Assembly (NCBI RefSeq): GCF_014779655.1
Contig: NZ_JACXYX010000001.1
Span: forward strand, 1-64,000
DNA: 64,000 nucleotides
Source of the DNA: Nocardioides ganghwensis
GTDB taxonomy: Bacteria > Actinomycetota > Actinomycetes > Propionibacteriales > Nocardioidaceae
Direction of reading: 5' to 3'
The notes below the pieces were generated by a model. The model did no database searches and was not told where the DNA came from. It saw only the letters and a program-made list of their open reading frames with translations. Position numbers and translations under genes: made by a program. Shown here one piece after another: positions 1 to 8,351 of this stretch (position 1 is its first letter; every line of letters begins with the position of its first letter).

Positions 1-1
1 G

Positions 2-964
2 AACGACCAGTGGGCTGCTGAGTCCGACCCGGGTCGTCACCAGTACGCCGACGAGTTCGTCTTCAAGTTCAACCAGGACCAGGCCAAGGTCGACGAGATC
101 ATGCTGTCGGACAACGCCGACAGCCAGGCGGCCCTGGCGACCTCGCTGGGGTCGGACAAGTACAACGACGCCAACTCGCAGCTGGGCGACCGCCTGGTGC
201 AGCAGACGTCGCAGTGCGTGAACACGCTGACGCCTGACTACACCAAGATCACCGAGATCGAGGTCCGCAAGGCCCTGGCCTACGCCTACCCCTACGAGGA
301 CGTCTGGATCGCCGGCGGCGAGGTGCCGGGTGTGACCCGTGTCCCCGCGAACTCGATCATGCCTCCCGGCATGGCGGGCAAGAAGGAGTTCCAGGTCGAC
401 GGTGAGCAGATCACCTACGACCCGGAGAAGGCCAAGGAGCTGCTCGCCGAGGCCGGCTACGAAGACGGCTACGAGATCACGATGGTCTACTACGAGGTCG
501 ACCCGCTGGCCAAGGCCACCCAGGACCAGATCACCAAGGGCTTCGAGGCCTCCGGCTTCAAGGTCACCGCGATCCCGGTCCAGGAGTCGCCGTACAACAT
601 CTGGCTCGACCCCGACAACAAGGTCAACAAGAAGCTGAACCTGCGTGGCGTCAACTGGTGCTCGGACTGGCCGGCCGGCTCGACGATGCTCCCGCCGCTG
701 CTCAAGGGTGGGGCCGTCTACAACACCGCGCTGTTCGACGAGCCGTCGATCAACGACGAGATGGACGCCATCAACGAGCTCCCGCTCGAGGAGCAGGCTG
801 ACGCCTGGGGCGCGCTGGACGAGAAGATCATGACGGAGTACTTCCCGATCATCCCGACCGCGTTCCGCAACGAGCTGTTCGCCTTCGGCACCAAGATCGG
901 CAACCCGACGGGCGATGGCTCGATCGGTGCGCCGAACTACAAGGACCTCTACGTCATGCAGTGA
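2..964 (+). CDS. ABC transporter substrate-binding protein, family 5 (C-terminal part)
   Basis: The reading frame is already open at the left edge, so the N-terminus and signal peptide lie outside the window; about 320 residues remain. The segments VRKALAYAYPYEDV, YDPEKAKELLAEAGY and the late NELFAFGTKIGN region are typical of the second lobe of SBP_bac_5 (OppA/DppA-type) proteins that hand peptides or similar solutes to an ABC importer outside the membrane. The conserved Asp-Pro-Glu-Lys-Ala-Lys-x-Leu-Leu motif sits around 415-450. The substrate cannot be told. Partner permease genes must lie upstream, because a strong hairpin and a convergent gene follow directly. Confidence 0.85.
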   Translation, partial: NDQWAAESDPGRHQYADEFVFKFNQDQAKVDEIMLSDNADSQAALATSLGSDKYNDANSQLGDRLVQQTSQCVNTLTPDYTKITEIEVRKALAYAYPYEDVWIAGGEVPGVTRVPANSIMPPGMAGKKEFQVDGEQITYDPEKAKELLAEAGYEDGYEITMVYYEVDPLAKATQDQITKGFEASGFKVTAIPVQESPYNIWLDPDNKVNKKLNLRGVNWCSDWPAGSTMLPPLLKGGAVYNTALFDEPSINDEMDAINELPLEEQADAWGALDEKIMTEYFPIIPTAFRNELFAFGTKIGNPTGDGSIGAPNYKDLYVMQ

Positions 965-984
965 TCCCGCCGACCTGCCGAGGG

Positions 985-1015
985 GTGGGGGCTCCCCGGA
1001 CCGGGGAGCCCCCAC
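985..1015. terminator. Bidirectional intrinsic terminator hairpin
   Basis: GTGGGGGCTCCCCGG at 985-999 is matched perfectly by CCGGGGAGCCCCCAC at 1001-1015. In practice this forms a 13-14 bp stem with a 3-5 nt loop. It lies exactly between two convergent genes, ending 21 nt after the substrate-binding protein stop and abutting the stop codon of the racemase-like gene. No T-run is present, as is usual in high-GC actinobacteria. Confidence 0.75.
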
Positions 1016-1786
1016 TCACCGCGCGTGGTGGTGCTCGTGCGACTGGGGCGTCCACGCCCCCGACTCGTGCAGGCCCCCGCGCCACAGCGGCAGGGGCGCG
1101 TCGCCCACCGCCACCGCGAGGGCGGCGTCGGCGAGCAGCGTCGTCGTGTCCAGCAGCGGCAGCGGGGAGCTCGCAGGCGTGACCAGGGAGGTCAGCTCCT
1201 GGCAGCCCAGGACGACGGCCTGGCACCCCTCGCGGCGCAGGCCCTCGAGGATCCCGAGCACCACGTCGCGTGACTGCAGGGAGTACCTGCCGTGGACGAG
1301 CTCGTCGAAGATGATCGAGTGGAGCGTCGTCTCCTCCCACAGCGGCAACGGGACCGCTGAGATGCCCATCGGCGCGAGGTGGTCGGCGTAGCGCGCCCAC
1401 CCCAGGGTCCACCTCGTGCCCAGGACGCCCACCCTGGCGAAGCCGAGGCGCTGGGCCTCGGCTGCGACGACCGGTGCGGCGTGGAGCCCCGGGATGGCCA
1501 GCTCGGCGCCGGGAGCCTCGAGGGGGACGTACGCGGTGTCGTCCGTGCACACGAAGAAGTGCGCCCCCGCCTCGCGCAGCCGTACCGAGCTCAGTGCCAG
1601 CTGGGTCCGGACGGTCTCGACGTCGCCGCGCTGCCAGGGCGTCGAGGCCGTGGCGAGCGGCGCCCAGCTCAACGTCAGCTCGGGGTGCGGCCGGGTGCCG
1701 AGCCGGGCAGCGCCGCCGGCTCGCACACGGCGCAGCAGCTCGGCGCCGCTGTCCAGGGTGGGCGCGAGAGCGCCGATGTGGAACAC
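1016..1786 (-). CDS. Aspartate/glutamate racemase family protein
   Basis: This 256-residue protein has the two-lobed Asp/Glu racemase fold pattern. One catalytic cysteine is at about 80 (FFVCTDD) and a second at about 195 (VLGCQEL, matching the GCTEL motif), consistent with cofactor-independent two-base racemisation of an acidic amino acid or a relative. The first motif departs from the usual Cys-Asn-Thr, so substrate specificity is uncertain; YgeA-like broad-specificity racemases are the nearest guess. The start is a GTG. It is transcribed towards the preceding substrate-binding gene and diverges from the small membrane protein gene at 1918. No operon partner is seen. Confidence 0.7.
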   Translation of the reverse strand: MFHIGALAPTLDSGAELLRRVRAGGAARLGTRPHPELTLSWAPLATASTPWQRGDVETVRTQLALSSVRLREAGAHFFVCTDDTAYVPLEAPGAELAIPGLHAAPVVAAEAQRLGFARVGVLGTRWTLGWARYADHLAPMGISAVPLPLWEETTLHSIIFDELVHGRYSLQSRDVVLGILEGLRREGCQAVVLGCQELTSLVTPASSPLPLLDTTTLLADAALAVAVGDAPLPLWRGGLHESGAWTPQSHEHHHAR

Positions 1787-1904
1787 GGCTCAGCCGACCG
1801 GTGCGTGGGGCTGCGGGAGGTGCGGGGGCATGACGAGAGGTTGCGACAGGACCCTTGCGGTTCGCTTGCGGCGGACCTGGCTGCTCCCCGCACGCGCCTC
1901 CCGC

Positions 1905-1910
1905 TACCTT
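1905..1910 (+). promoter_or_regulatory. Leaderless -10 element (TACCTT)
   Basis: TACCTT lies 7 nt before the GTG at 1918, the spacing expected when transcription begins at the start codon. No good -35 is visible. It supports GTG 1918 over upstream in-frame starts. Confidence 0.4.
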
Positions 1911-1917
1911 CTGGAGA

Positions 1918-2529
1918 GTGAGCGACTTCCAGCGCATCCTCGTGGTGAGCACGAACGCGGACGAGGCTGACGTCGCACGGGTGCGCAAGGGCATGGGCGT
2001 CGGCGCGATCGTGCTCACCGCACCGACCGCCGAGGGCAAGCGGATCGTGCAGGGGCTGCACCACGACGCGCACCCGGAGGTCCTGCTGGCGCCCGTACGC
2101 TTCCCGGACGTCGACCGCGGGCACCGCCTCGACGAGGTCGTACGCCGCCATGCCGTCGCCGACCGCTACCGCGACGTGGTCGTGGTGGCCGACCCGGCGA
2201 CGATCACGCTCCTGCTGCGGGTCCTGGCGCCCGACCAGCTGCCCGCGTCGGGGCCTGTCACCGAGGTCGGACTGCCGCGCGGTCCGCGCCCCGTCCCGCT
2301 CGGCCGGGCGGCCCTCGGCGGCGTCGGGCTGGCGGTGCTGATGGGCCTGCTGTCCCTGGCGGTCCCGGTCTGGGTGCTGCCGACGATGGCCGCGGCTGCC
2401 GGACTGGTGCTCCTCGCGCTGCCCGGGCGCCGCTGGCTGGGGCAGTCCGTGCTCATCGCCGTGGCGGTCTCGCTGGGAGTGGCGCTGCTGGCGATCGCCG
2501 GGTCGGCCCGGTTCCCCGGCGCCTGGTGA
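1918..2529 (+). CDS. Hypothetical protein with C-terminal membrane segments
   Basis: This 203-residue protein is not assigned to a family. The first 120 residues are soluble and alpha/beta in character: they start FQRILVVSTNADEADVARVRK and include an RYRDVVVVADPATITLLLRVL stretch. About residues 130-190 form two or three hydrophobic helices (GVGLAVLMGLLSLAVPVWVLPTMAAAAGLVLLAL and SVLIAVAVSLGVALLAIAG). The GTG start follows a leaderless -10 element. The frame stays open upstream to 1855, but that extension is low-complexity and lacks the promoter spacing. The MFS gene converges 10 bp downstream. Confidence 0.6.
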   Translation: MSDFQRILVVSTNADEADVARVRKGMGVGAIVLTAPTAEGKRIVQGLHHDAHPEVLLAPVRFPDVDRGHRLDEVVRRHAVADRYRDVVVVADPATITLLLRVLAPDQLPASGPVTEVGLPRGPRPVPLGRAALGGVGLAVLMGLLSLAVPVWVLPTMAAAAGLVLLALPGRRWLGQSVLIAVAVSLGVALLAIAGSARFPGAW

Positions 2530-2539
2530 CCGGTGCGGC

Positions 2540-3814
2540 TCAGCCGGCGGGCGGCGCCAGCGCGGGCGTACGCCGCAGCACGACGACCATCGCGCACACG
2601 GTGAGCAGCAGTGCCGAGGCCAGCGCCACCACGCCCGGCCAGCCGGCGCGGCTCCACGCGGCGCTGCCGAGCCAGCCGTTGACCGACGCGCCGACGTAGT
2701 AGGCGAACGCGTAGAACGCGGCCGCCTGGGCCGTGCCGACGCCGGCCAGGTGGGCCCGGGACGTGACCCATCCGCTGGCGATGCCGTGCACGCAGAAGAA
2801 GCCGACGGTGAGTGCCGCCATGCCGAGCACGACGACCGGCAGTGCGCTCGCGAGGGTCAGCCAGGTGCCGACGAGGGCGAGGGCGCAGCCGGCCGGGATG
2901 GTCCCGCGGCGGCCGATGCGGTCGGCGATCCGTCCGGACGCCGCCGAGCTCACCGAGCCGAGGGCGTAGACGAGGTAGACGAGGCTGATCGTGCCCACCG
3001 GCAGGTCGTAGGGAGCCGAGCTGAGGCGGAAGCCGAGCGCGTTGAAGACGGCGACCATGGTGCCGATGCCGCACGCGCCGAGGACGTAGAGCGCCACCAG
3101 GGCCCGGTCGGAGACCGCGGCCCGCGCGCCCGTGAGCACCGCGCCGGCGCCCGCGGGGCGGCGTACGAAGTGGCGCGAGGCGGGCAGCAGCCAGGCGACC
3201 AGCGCCGCGCAGGCCAGCGCGAAGAGCGCCGCGGCGGCCAGGCCCCGGCGCCACCCGGCCGCTTCGGCGATCGGGGCGGTGACCACCCGCCCGGCCATCC
3301 CGCCGAGGGCGGTGCCGGCGATGTAGAGCCCGAAGGCGCGTCCGTGCGCGGAGGGGTGCAGCTCCTCGCGGAGGTACGCCGTGGCGACCGCGGGCAGCCC
3401 TGCGAGGGTGACGCCCTGGACCATCCGCAGCCCGAGCAGCGCCTCCCACGAGGGCGCCAGCGCGCACGCGACGCCGACGACGGCCGCCGACCAGAGCGCC
3501 GCGTGGATCAGGGGGGTGCGGCCCACCCGCTCCGACACCGGTCCGACCACGAGCAGGGCCACGGCGAGTGTGGCGGTGGTGAGCGACAGGGCGAGGGTCG
3601 CGCGGGCCGGCGTGAGGTCGTACGCCTCCACCAGCTCGGGCAGCAGCGCCTGCACGTCGTAGAGCAGCACGAAGGTCGCCATCCCGGCCGCGAACACCGC
3701 CACCATCACGCGGCGGTAGCCCGCGCTGCCCGGACGGTACGGCGAGGCGCCGGCGTCCGTGCGGGGCAGGTCGGTGGTGGTCACCCGGTCGATGGTGCGC
3801 CTCGGGACGTCCAT
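2540..3814 (-). CDS. MFS transporter
   Basis: This 424-residue polytopic protein has about 12 predicted membrane helices. It has the MFS loop 2-3 signature GPVSERVGRTPL (residues about 90-101) and the second-half equivalent SGRIADRIGRRGTIP. The overall pattern resembles YnfM/arabinose-efflux-type exporters. It probably exports a small molecule across the inner membrane by proton antiport; the substrate is unknown. It is divergent from the LysR-type regulator whose operator lies in the 50-bp shared region, so that regulator is the likely controller. The ATG at 3814 is used; a second start a few codons in (VTTTDLPR) is possible. Confidence 0.85.
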   Translation of the reverse strand: MDVPRRTIDRVTTTDLPRTDAGASPYRPGSAGYRRVMVAVFAAGMATFVLLYDVQALLPELVEAYDLTPARATLALSLTTATLAVALLVVGPVSERVGRTPLIHAALWSAAVVGVACALAPSWEALLGLRMVQGVTLAGLPAVATAYLREELHPSAHGRAFGLYIAGTALGGMAGRVVTAPIAEAAGWRRGLAAAALFALACAALVAWLLPASRHFVRRPAGAGAVLTGARAAVSDRALVALYVLGACGIGTMVAVFNALGFRLSSAPYDLPVGTISLVYLVYALGSVSSAASGRIADRIGRRGTIPAGCALALVGTWLTLASALPVVVLGMAALTVGFFCVHGIASGWVTSRAHLAGVGTAQAAAFYAFAYYVGASVNGWLGSAAWSRAGWPGVVALASALLLTVCAMVVVLRRTPALAPPAG

Positions 3815-3842
3815 GCGTCCAATGTCATCGAGGTGTTCATGC

Positions 3843-3861
3843 CATGCATCGTGCGTATGAT
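3843..3861 (+). promoter_or_regulatory. LysR-type operator overlapping a leaderless promoter
   Basis: CAT at 3843-3845, 11 nt, then ATG at 3857-3859 gives the T-N11-A dyad typical of LysR-type sites. The -10-like TATGAT at 3856-3861 overlaps its right half and sits 6 nt before the GTG at 3868. This geometry suggests autoregulation plus control of the divergent MFS gene. Confidence 0.45.
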
Positions 3862-3867
3862 CGTGCC

Positions 3868-4740
3868 GTGCAGATCCGGGACCTGGCGTGGCTGGTGCAG
3901 CTCGGCGAGACCGGGCACGTCACCGCGGCCGCCGCCGCGCTCGGCACCAGCCAGCCGACGCTGTCGCGGACGCTGGCGCGCCTCGAGGACGAGCTCGGCG
4001 TACGGGTCTTCGAGCGCACGGCGACCGGGATCGATGTCACTCCCGACGGCAGTCTCGTGCTCGACGCGGCACGCGACCTCGTCGCCCGTCACGACCAGCT
4101 GCGGGCTGACCTGGCCAACCGTCTCGATCCCGACGCGGGCCTGGTGCGGCTGGCCTTCCTCGACTCGATGGCCACCACGCTGGTGCCGCGGCTGCTGCGC
4201 GCCTTCCACGCGGAGGCGCCCGGCGTGAAGGTCGTGCTGAGCCAGGAGCCCGCCCACCACATCCGCCGGGACCTCGACCGCGGCGTCGTCGAGCTCGGGC
4301 TCACGATGGACCGGGCCCCCGACCTCGGCTGGCTGCCGGTGCAGCGCGAGCGGCTCGTCGTCGTGGTCCCGCCGACGCACCGGCTCCGCCGCCGGACCCG
4401 GGTCGACCTGACGGAGCTCGGCGACGACGAGCTCGTGACCACGCCGCCGGGATTCGGGCACAGCGCGCTCGTGCGGGCCCTGCTGGACGAGGCCGGGGTC
4501 AGCCCGCCGGTCTCCTTCGAGAGCGCCGACCTGGCCACGATCGAGGGGCTGGTGGCCGCCGGCCTCGGCGTCGCGATCGTGCCGGAGGCGTTCGCCGGGC
4601 TGTCGGGCTCGGTCGGTCTCCAGCTCGCCTCGCCGTCGGCGACGCGCACGATCGGGCTCACGTGGCGCACCGAGCGACCGCTCGCGCCACCGGCGGAGCG
4701 GTTCGTGGAGTTCGTACGCAGCCGGGCCTGGGCCGACTGA
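3868..4740 (+). CDS. LysR family transcriptional regulator
   Basis: The protein has 290 residues from the GTG at 3868. A winged helix-turn-helix occupies about residues 1-60 (LAWLVQLGETGHVTAAAAALGTSQPTLSRTLARLEDELGVRVFER), and a LysR substrate-binding domain spans about 85-285. It is oriented back to back with the MFS exporter and presumably activates or represses it in response to an unknown ligand. The GTG was chosen over the ATG at 3844 because the TATGAT element lies 6 nt upstream of it, and because LysR proteins usually begin a few residues before the helix-turn-helix. Confidence 0.88.
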   Translation: MQIRDLAWLVQLGETGHVTAAAAALGTSQPTLSRTLARLEDELGVRVFERTATGIDVTPDGSLVLDAARDLVARHDQLRADLANRLDPDAGLVRLAFLDSMATTLVPRLLRAFHAEAPGVKVVLSQEPAHHIRRDLDRGVVELGLTMDRAPDLGWLPVQRERLVVVVPPTHRLRRRTRVDLTELGDDELVTTPPGFGHSALVRALLDEAGVSPPVSFESADLATIEGLVAAGLGVAIVPEAFAGLSGSVGLQLASPSATRTIGLTWRTERPLAPPAERFVEFVRSRAWAD

Positions 4741-4760
4741 GGGGCCCGGCCTGCGGGGGA

Positions 4761-4997
4761 TCAGCCCTTGCGGGGCCCGAACAGCAGGCGGCGTCCCTTG
4801 GCGTTGCGCGGCTCCGGGACCGCGGGCGGGGCCGGAGCGGGCCACCATTCGAGGCTCGGGTAGCCGGCGCGGTTGAAACCCTCGCGGTAGACGAAGTTGT
4901 CGCCGCACGAGCACACCCAGCGCTCGCCGATCTCGTGCCCTTCGGGGGTGGGTGCACCCTCGGTCTGCAGGCACACATGGATCATCGTGTTGTCCAT
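4761..4997 (-). CDS. Small conserved-type hypothetical protein
   Basis: This 78-residue soluble protein has no family I recognise. It begins MDNTMIHVCLQTEGAP and contains WVCSCGDNFVYREGFNRAGYPSLEWWP. The CSC pair and the earlier single Cys could bind metal, but there is no full zinc-ribbon pattern. The start at 4997 was preferred to the upstream ATG at 5048 because GGGAGGGAG lies 7-8 nt ahead of it. The gene stands alone between the LysR gene and the mannosyltransferase. Confidence 0.6.
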   Translation of the reverse strand: MDNTMIHVCLQTEGAPTPEGHEIGERWVCSCGDNFVYREGFNRAGYPSLEWWPAPAPPAVPEPRNAKGRRLLFGPRKG

Positions 4998-5166
4998 CTC
5001 AACGCTCCCTCCCGTGGCGTCGACCCCGGGACGCCGGGGTTGATCCATCGTCCTCGGGCGCCGTGGGAAAGAAAATGAGCGACTGGCGAATCCGCTCGAT
5101 CTTGAGCGAACCTCCGCTGAACCTGCGGATTCGCCCGCCTGTGGACCGGACCGCTGGGCGCGGCCG

Positions 5167-6750
5167 TCAGATCCAGCGCTGGAACCAGATGCGGGCGTCC
5201 CACTCCGACTTCGTCAGCAGCTCGTCGGTCCAGATCGGCCAGAACCAGGCGAACGCGACCAGGGCGAGCACGGTGTAGCTGCCGGCCACCACCACCCCGA
5301 ACGTACGCCGGGGTGTGGGCACGTCGGAGGAGCCGACCAGGTGACCCATCGCCAGCACGACCGACAGGACGAGGAAGGGCAGGCAGGTGATGGCGTAGAA
5401 GAAGAAGATCGGCCGCTCGTCGAAGGCGAACCACGGCAGCCAGGTGCTCGCCAGGCCCACGACCGCCACCCCGTGGCGCCAGTCCCGGGCGCCGATCCAC
5501 AGCAGCAGCGAGGCCACCATCGCCAGGCACCCGCCCCACCAGATGACGGGGTTGCCGATGAGCAGGACCTGGCGGATGCAGCTCGACCCCGACGGCGCCT
5601 CGCAGCCCTGCGAGCCGGGCTGGATGTCGGTCTGGGCGTCCACCCCGACGGGTCGTCCCATCACCAGCCACGTCGACGGCCTCGACTGGTAGACGTGGGT
5701 CGAGTCGTCGAGGAAGTGGCTGTGGAAGGTGTAGACGTCCTGGTGGTAGGACCACAGCGACCGCAGGGACTGGGTGACCTCGCCGAGTCCCTCGGCGTCG
5801 GGCTCGCTCGCCGTCGGCCACGGGTCGTCGCCGCCGTAGGAGGTGTACTGCGTGTTGCTGAACGCCTCCTCGTAGGCCTCGGCGTTCATCAGCCAGCCGG
5901 TCCACGACGCGACGTACGTCGCCAGGGCCACGCCGACGAGGGCGACGAAGGCGGGGATCCCGTCGAGGAACACCGAGCGCAGCAGCGGCCGGCGCTCGCC
6001 GAAGGCGCGACGGGCGCCGGCGCTCCACAACCAGGCCAGCAGCCCGAAGGCGGCGAGGGTGTAGGCGCCCGACCACTTGGTGCCGCACGCGAGGCCGAAC
6101 GCCACGCCCCCGACCAGCAGCCACGGCCGCCACCAGAAGAGCCAGCGGCTGCGGGCCCGCTCCGATGCCAGCCGGTCGCGCAGCCACTGCCGGTCGGCGA
6201 CCACGCAGTGCACGCCGCAGAGCAGGAAGAACGCGAGGAAGATGTCGAGCAGCGCGAGCCGCGACAGCACGAGCTGCAGGCCGTCGACCGACAGCAGCAG
6301 GCCGGCGACGAGTCCGAGGACGGTCGAACCGGTGACCCGCCGCACGAAGCGGCACATCACCAGCACCATCAGTGCGCCGACGACGGCCGAGGCGGTGCGC
6401 CAGCCGGCAGGATCCATGCCGAAGACCTCGATGCCGCCGGCGATCACCCACTTGCCCACCTCGGGGTGCACGACCATCGACGGGGTGTCCTGGAACAGCC
6501 CCGTCAGGTCGCCGTTGAGGATGGTCTTGTCGGCCTCCTCGACGTAGGTGCGGACGTAGCCGAAGGTGAGCAGCGACCAGGCGTCCTTGGCGTAGTAGGT
6601 CTCGTCGAAGGAGAACTGGTGCGGGGTGCCGAGGTGCCACCGGCGCAGGAAGAAGGCCAGGCCCGCCAGGCAGATCGCCCCGAGCCAGCCGGCCAGCGGG
6701 TCCTCCGACCGCCAGCGCGGGCGATTCCGCTCGGCGGCAGTCGGGTTCAC
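5167..6750 (-). CDS. pmt: Dolichyl-phosphate-mannose-protein mannosyltransferase
   Basis: This 527-residue polytopic GT39/GT-C enzyme has the acidic first-loop motif FSFDETYYAKDAW (residues about 42-54), which carries the catalytic Asp-Glu. A PMT C-terminal four-helix domain follows, with the HSHFLDDSTHVYQSRPSTWLVMGRPV segment near the middle. It transfers mannose from polyprenyl-phosphate-mannose to Ser/Thr of exported proteins at the outer face of the membrane, probably alongside Sec export. Mycobacterial pmt (Rv1002c) likewise lies next to rsmI. The GTG start is supported by the leaderless -10 at 6757-6762. Confidence 0.9.
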   Translation of the reverse strand: MNPTAAERNRPRWRSEDPLAGWLGAICLAGLAFFLRRWHLGTPHQFSFDETYYAKDAWSLLTFGYVRTYVEEADKTILNGDLTGLFQDTPSMVVHPEVGKWVIAGGIEVFGMDPAGWRTASAVVGALMVLVMCRFVRRVTGSTVLGLVAGLLLSVDGLQLVLSRLALLDIFLAFFLLCGVHCVVADRQWLRDRLASERARSRWLFWWRPWLLVGGVAFGLACGTKWSGAYTLAAFGLLAWLWSAGARRAFGERRPLLRSVFLDGIPAFVALVGVALATYVASWTGWLMNAEAYEEAFSNTQYTSYGGDDPWPTASEPDAEGLGEVTQSLRSLWSYHQDVYTFHSHFLDDSTHVYQSRPSTWLVMGRPVGVDAQTDIQPGSQGCEAPSGSSCIRQVLLIGNPVIWWGGCLAMVASLLLWIGARDWRHGVAVVGLASTWLPWFAFDERPIFFFYAITCLPFLVLSVVLAMGHLVGSSDVPTPRRTFGVVVAGSYTVLALVAFAWFWPIWTDELLTKSEWDARIWFQRWI

Positions 6751-6756
6751 GCCGGA

Positions 6757-6762
6757 ACTCTA
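6757..6762 (-). promoter_or_regulatory. Leaderless -10 element of the mannosyltransferase gene
   Basis: Read on the minus strand this is TAGAGT, 6 nt before the GTG at 6750. Confidence 0.4.
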
Positions 6763-6806
6763 ACCAGAGGGCCCCGGCGTACGGGTCCGGCGGCGAGCGA
6801 CCGGTG

Positions 6807-8252
6807 TCAGACCCCGATCGAGGCCCAGTCGCCCCAGATCGCGAAGGTCAGGCCGCGGCTGGCCTGGATGTTCACGAACAGGGTGTGGCCGTCCGGGCTG
6901 AACGCGGACCCCGCGAACTCGTCACCCTCGCGCCCCGCCATCGCGTTGCGGGCGATGGAGAAGAGGTCGCCCTCGGTGGTCAGTCCGCGCAGGTAGTTGC
7001 CCTGGTCGTGGTCCTCGCACAGCACCAGCGTGCCCCGCGGGCTGGTGGTGACGTTGTCGGGGAAGTCGAGCACGTCGCGGCTCTCGGACTGGTAGACGCA
7101 GCGCAGGGTCTGGGTGCGGGTGTCGTAACCCCACACCTGCCCCCAGCCGCGTCCGTAGCCGTTGACGTTGTCCGGACCGGTCATGGCCGGACCCCCGCCC
7201 TGGGTCGCGGTGAAGTAGACGACGCCGTCGTGGAAGACCTGGCCCTCGCAGCGCGAGAAGCCCGCGGCGCCGCGGGCCCGCCCCTGGTCGCCCACGAAGT
7301 TGATCGCGGTGTCGTTGCTCGTCGGTGCCGGCTCGCCGGGGGTGTAGGGGAACTCGACGTCGGGCTCGTCGATGTCGACCCACTCGACGTCGTGGACGGT
7401 CGTGGTGTCCTGGTGCGCCTCGAGGTGGGCCAGGGGACGGCCCTTGACCGCCAGCATCTGCAGCTGGCCGTTGTGGTCGAGGTTGCGGTGCCGGTCGCGC
7501 CGCGCGCGCGGGACGTAGCGGTAGAAGCCCGACGGGAAGGCGAAGTTGTCCTCGGTGAGGTAGAGGATGCCCTCGTCCGGGTCGTACGACACCGCCTCGT
7601 GCGCGAACCGGCCTGCCTTGCGGATCGGTCGCGGCTCGGCGAGGCCGCCCGCGGGCACCTCGAAGACGTAGCCGTGCCGCTTCTGCAGCGGCACGTTGGA
7701 CGCGCCGGTGAAGTCGGGACCGACGTCGGGACCGTTGACGGTCTCCTCGCACGTCACCCACGCACCCCACGGCATCTCGCCGCCGCTGCAGTTCATCATC
7801 GTGCCGCTGAGGCTCGTGTAGGCGTCCTGCACCTCGCCGAACCTCGTCACCTGGATCGTGGTGGTGCCGGCGCCGCCGCGCTTGTCGTAGGGCTTGGTGG
7901 GACCGAACGCCGGCTGCGGGTTGTTGACCTCGTGGTTGCGCACCAGCAGCACCGACCCGCCGGGGCCCGCGAACGCGCCCATGCCGTCGTGCCGCCCGGG
8001 GAGCCGGGTGCCGTCGCGCAGCGTCACCGGCGTGCTCGTGTCGTGGAAGGAGCGGTAGGAGAATCCTGCCGGGAGGTCGAGGCGTACGACGCCGTCGCGG
8101 GCGTCCGGGACCGGCACGAGCGTGCCGACGGCTGCGCCTGCGAGGGCGCCGGTGCGCGAGAGCGCGGCGGCGTTGGCGAAGCCCGCGAAGGGGCCGGCGA
8201 CGAGGGCGCCTCCCAGGGCTCCCTTGATGGCGGTGCGGCGGTTCAGCTGCAT
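6807..8252 (-). CDS. PhoX family phosphatase (Tat-exported)
   Basis: This 481-residue protein starts with the twin-arginine signal NRRTAIKGALGGALVAGPFAGFANAA. DUF839/PhoX-type sequence follows: LVRNHEVNN near 120, TTTIQVTRFG, MNCSGGEMPWGAWVTCEETVNGPD (residues about 155-178), YDPDEGILYLTEDN and LVLCEDHDQGNYLRGLT. PhoX enzymes are calcium/iron alkaline phosphatases acting outside the cytoplasm to release phosphate from organic esters. The start ATG has GGAGG about 10 nt upstream. The same frame is open far upstream across rsmI and tatD, but that is only the GC-rich antisense effect. It is divergent from rsmI. No Pho box was found by eye. Confidence 0.85.
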   Translation of the reverse strand: MQLNRRTAIKGALGGALVAGPFAGFANAAALSRTGALAGAAVGTLVPVPDARDGVVRLDLPAGFSYRSFHDTSTPVTLRDGTRLPGRHDGMGAFAGPGGSVLLVRNHEVNNPQPAFGPTKPYDKRGGAGTTTIQVTRFGEVQDAYTSLSGTMMNCSGGEMPWGAWVTCEETVNGPDVGPDFTGASNVPLQKRHGYVFEVPAGGLAEPRPIRKAGRFAHEAVSYDPDEGILYLTEDNFAFPSGFYRYVPRARRDRHRNLDHNGQLQMLAVKGRPLAHLEAHQDTTTVHDVEWVDIDEPDVEFPYTPGEPAPTSNDTAINFVGDQGRARGAAGFSRCEGQVFHDGVVYFTATQGGGPAMTGPDNVNGYGRGWGQVWGYDTRTQTLRCVYQSESRDVLDFPDNVTTSPRGTLVLCEDHDQGNYLRGLTTEGDLFSIARNAMAGREGDEFAGSAFSPDGHTLFVNIQASRGLTFAIWGDWASIGV

Positions 8253-8338
8253 GGTGACGGGACCTCCGGCGGGAAGAGGAATGGATCTCGTCACGCTAGG
8301 CCCGCGGGCGCGGTGGCGGAACCCCGCTGGGCAGCATC

Positions 8339-8344
8339 TACGGT
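8339..8344 (+). promoter_or_regulatory. Leaderless -10 element of rsmI (TACGGT)
   Basis: TACGGT lies 7 nt before the ATG at 8352, supporting a leaderless rsmI transcript. Confidence 0.35.
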
Positions 8345-8351
8345 GAACCTC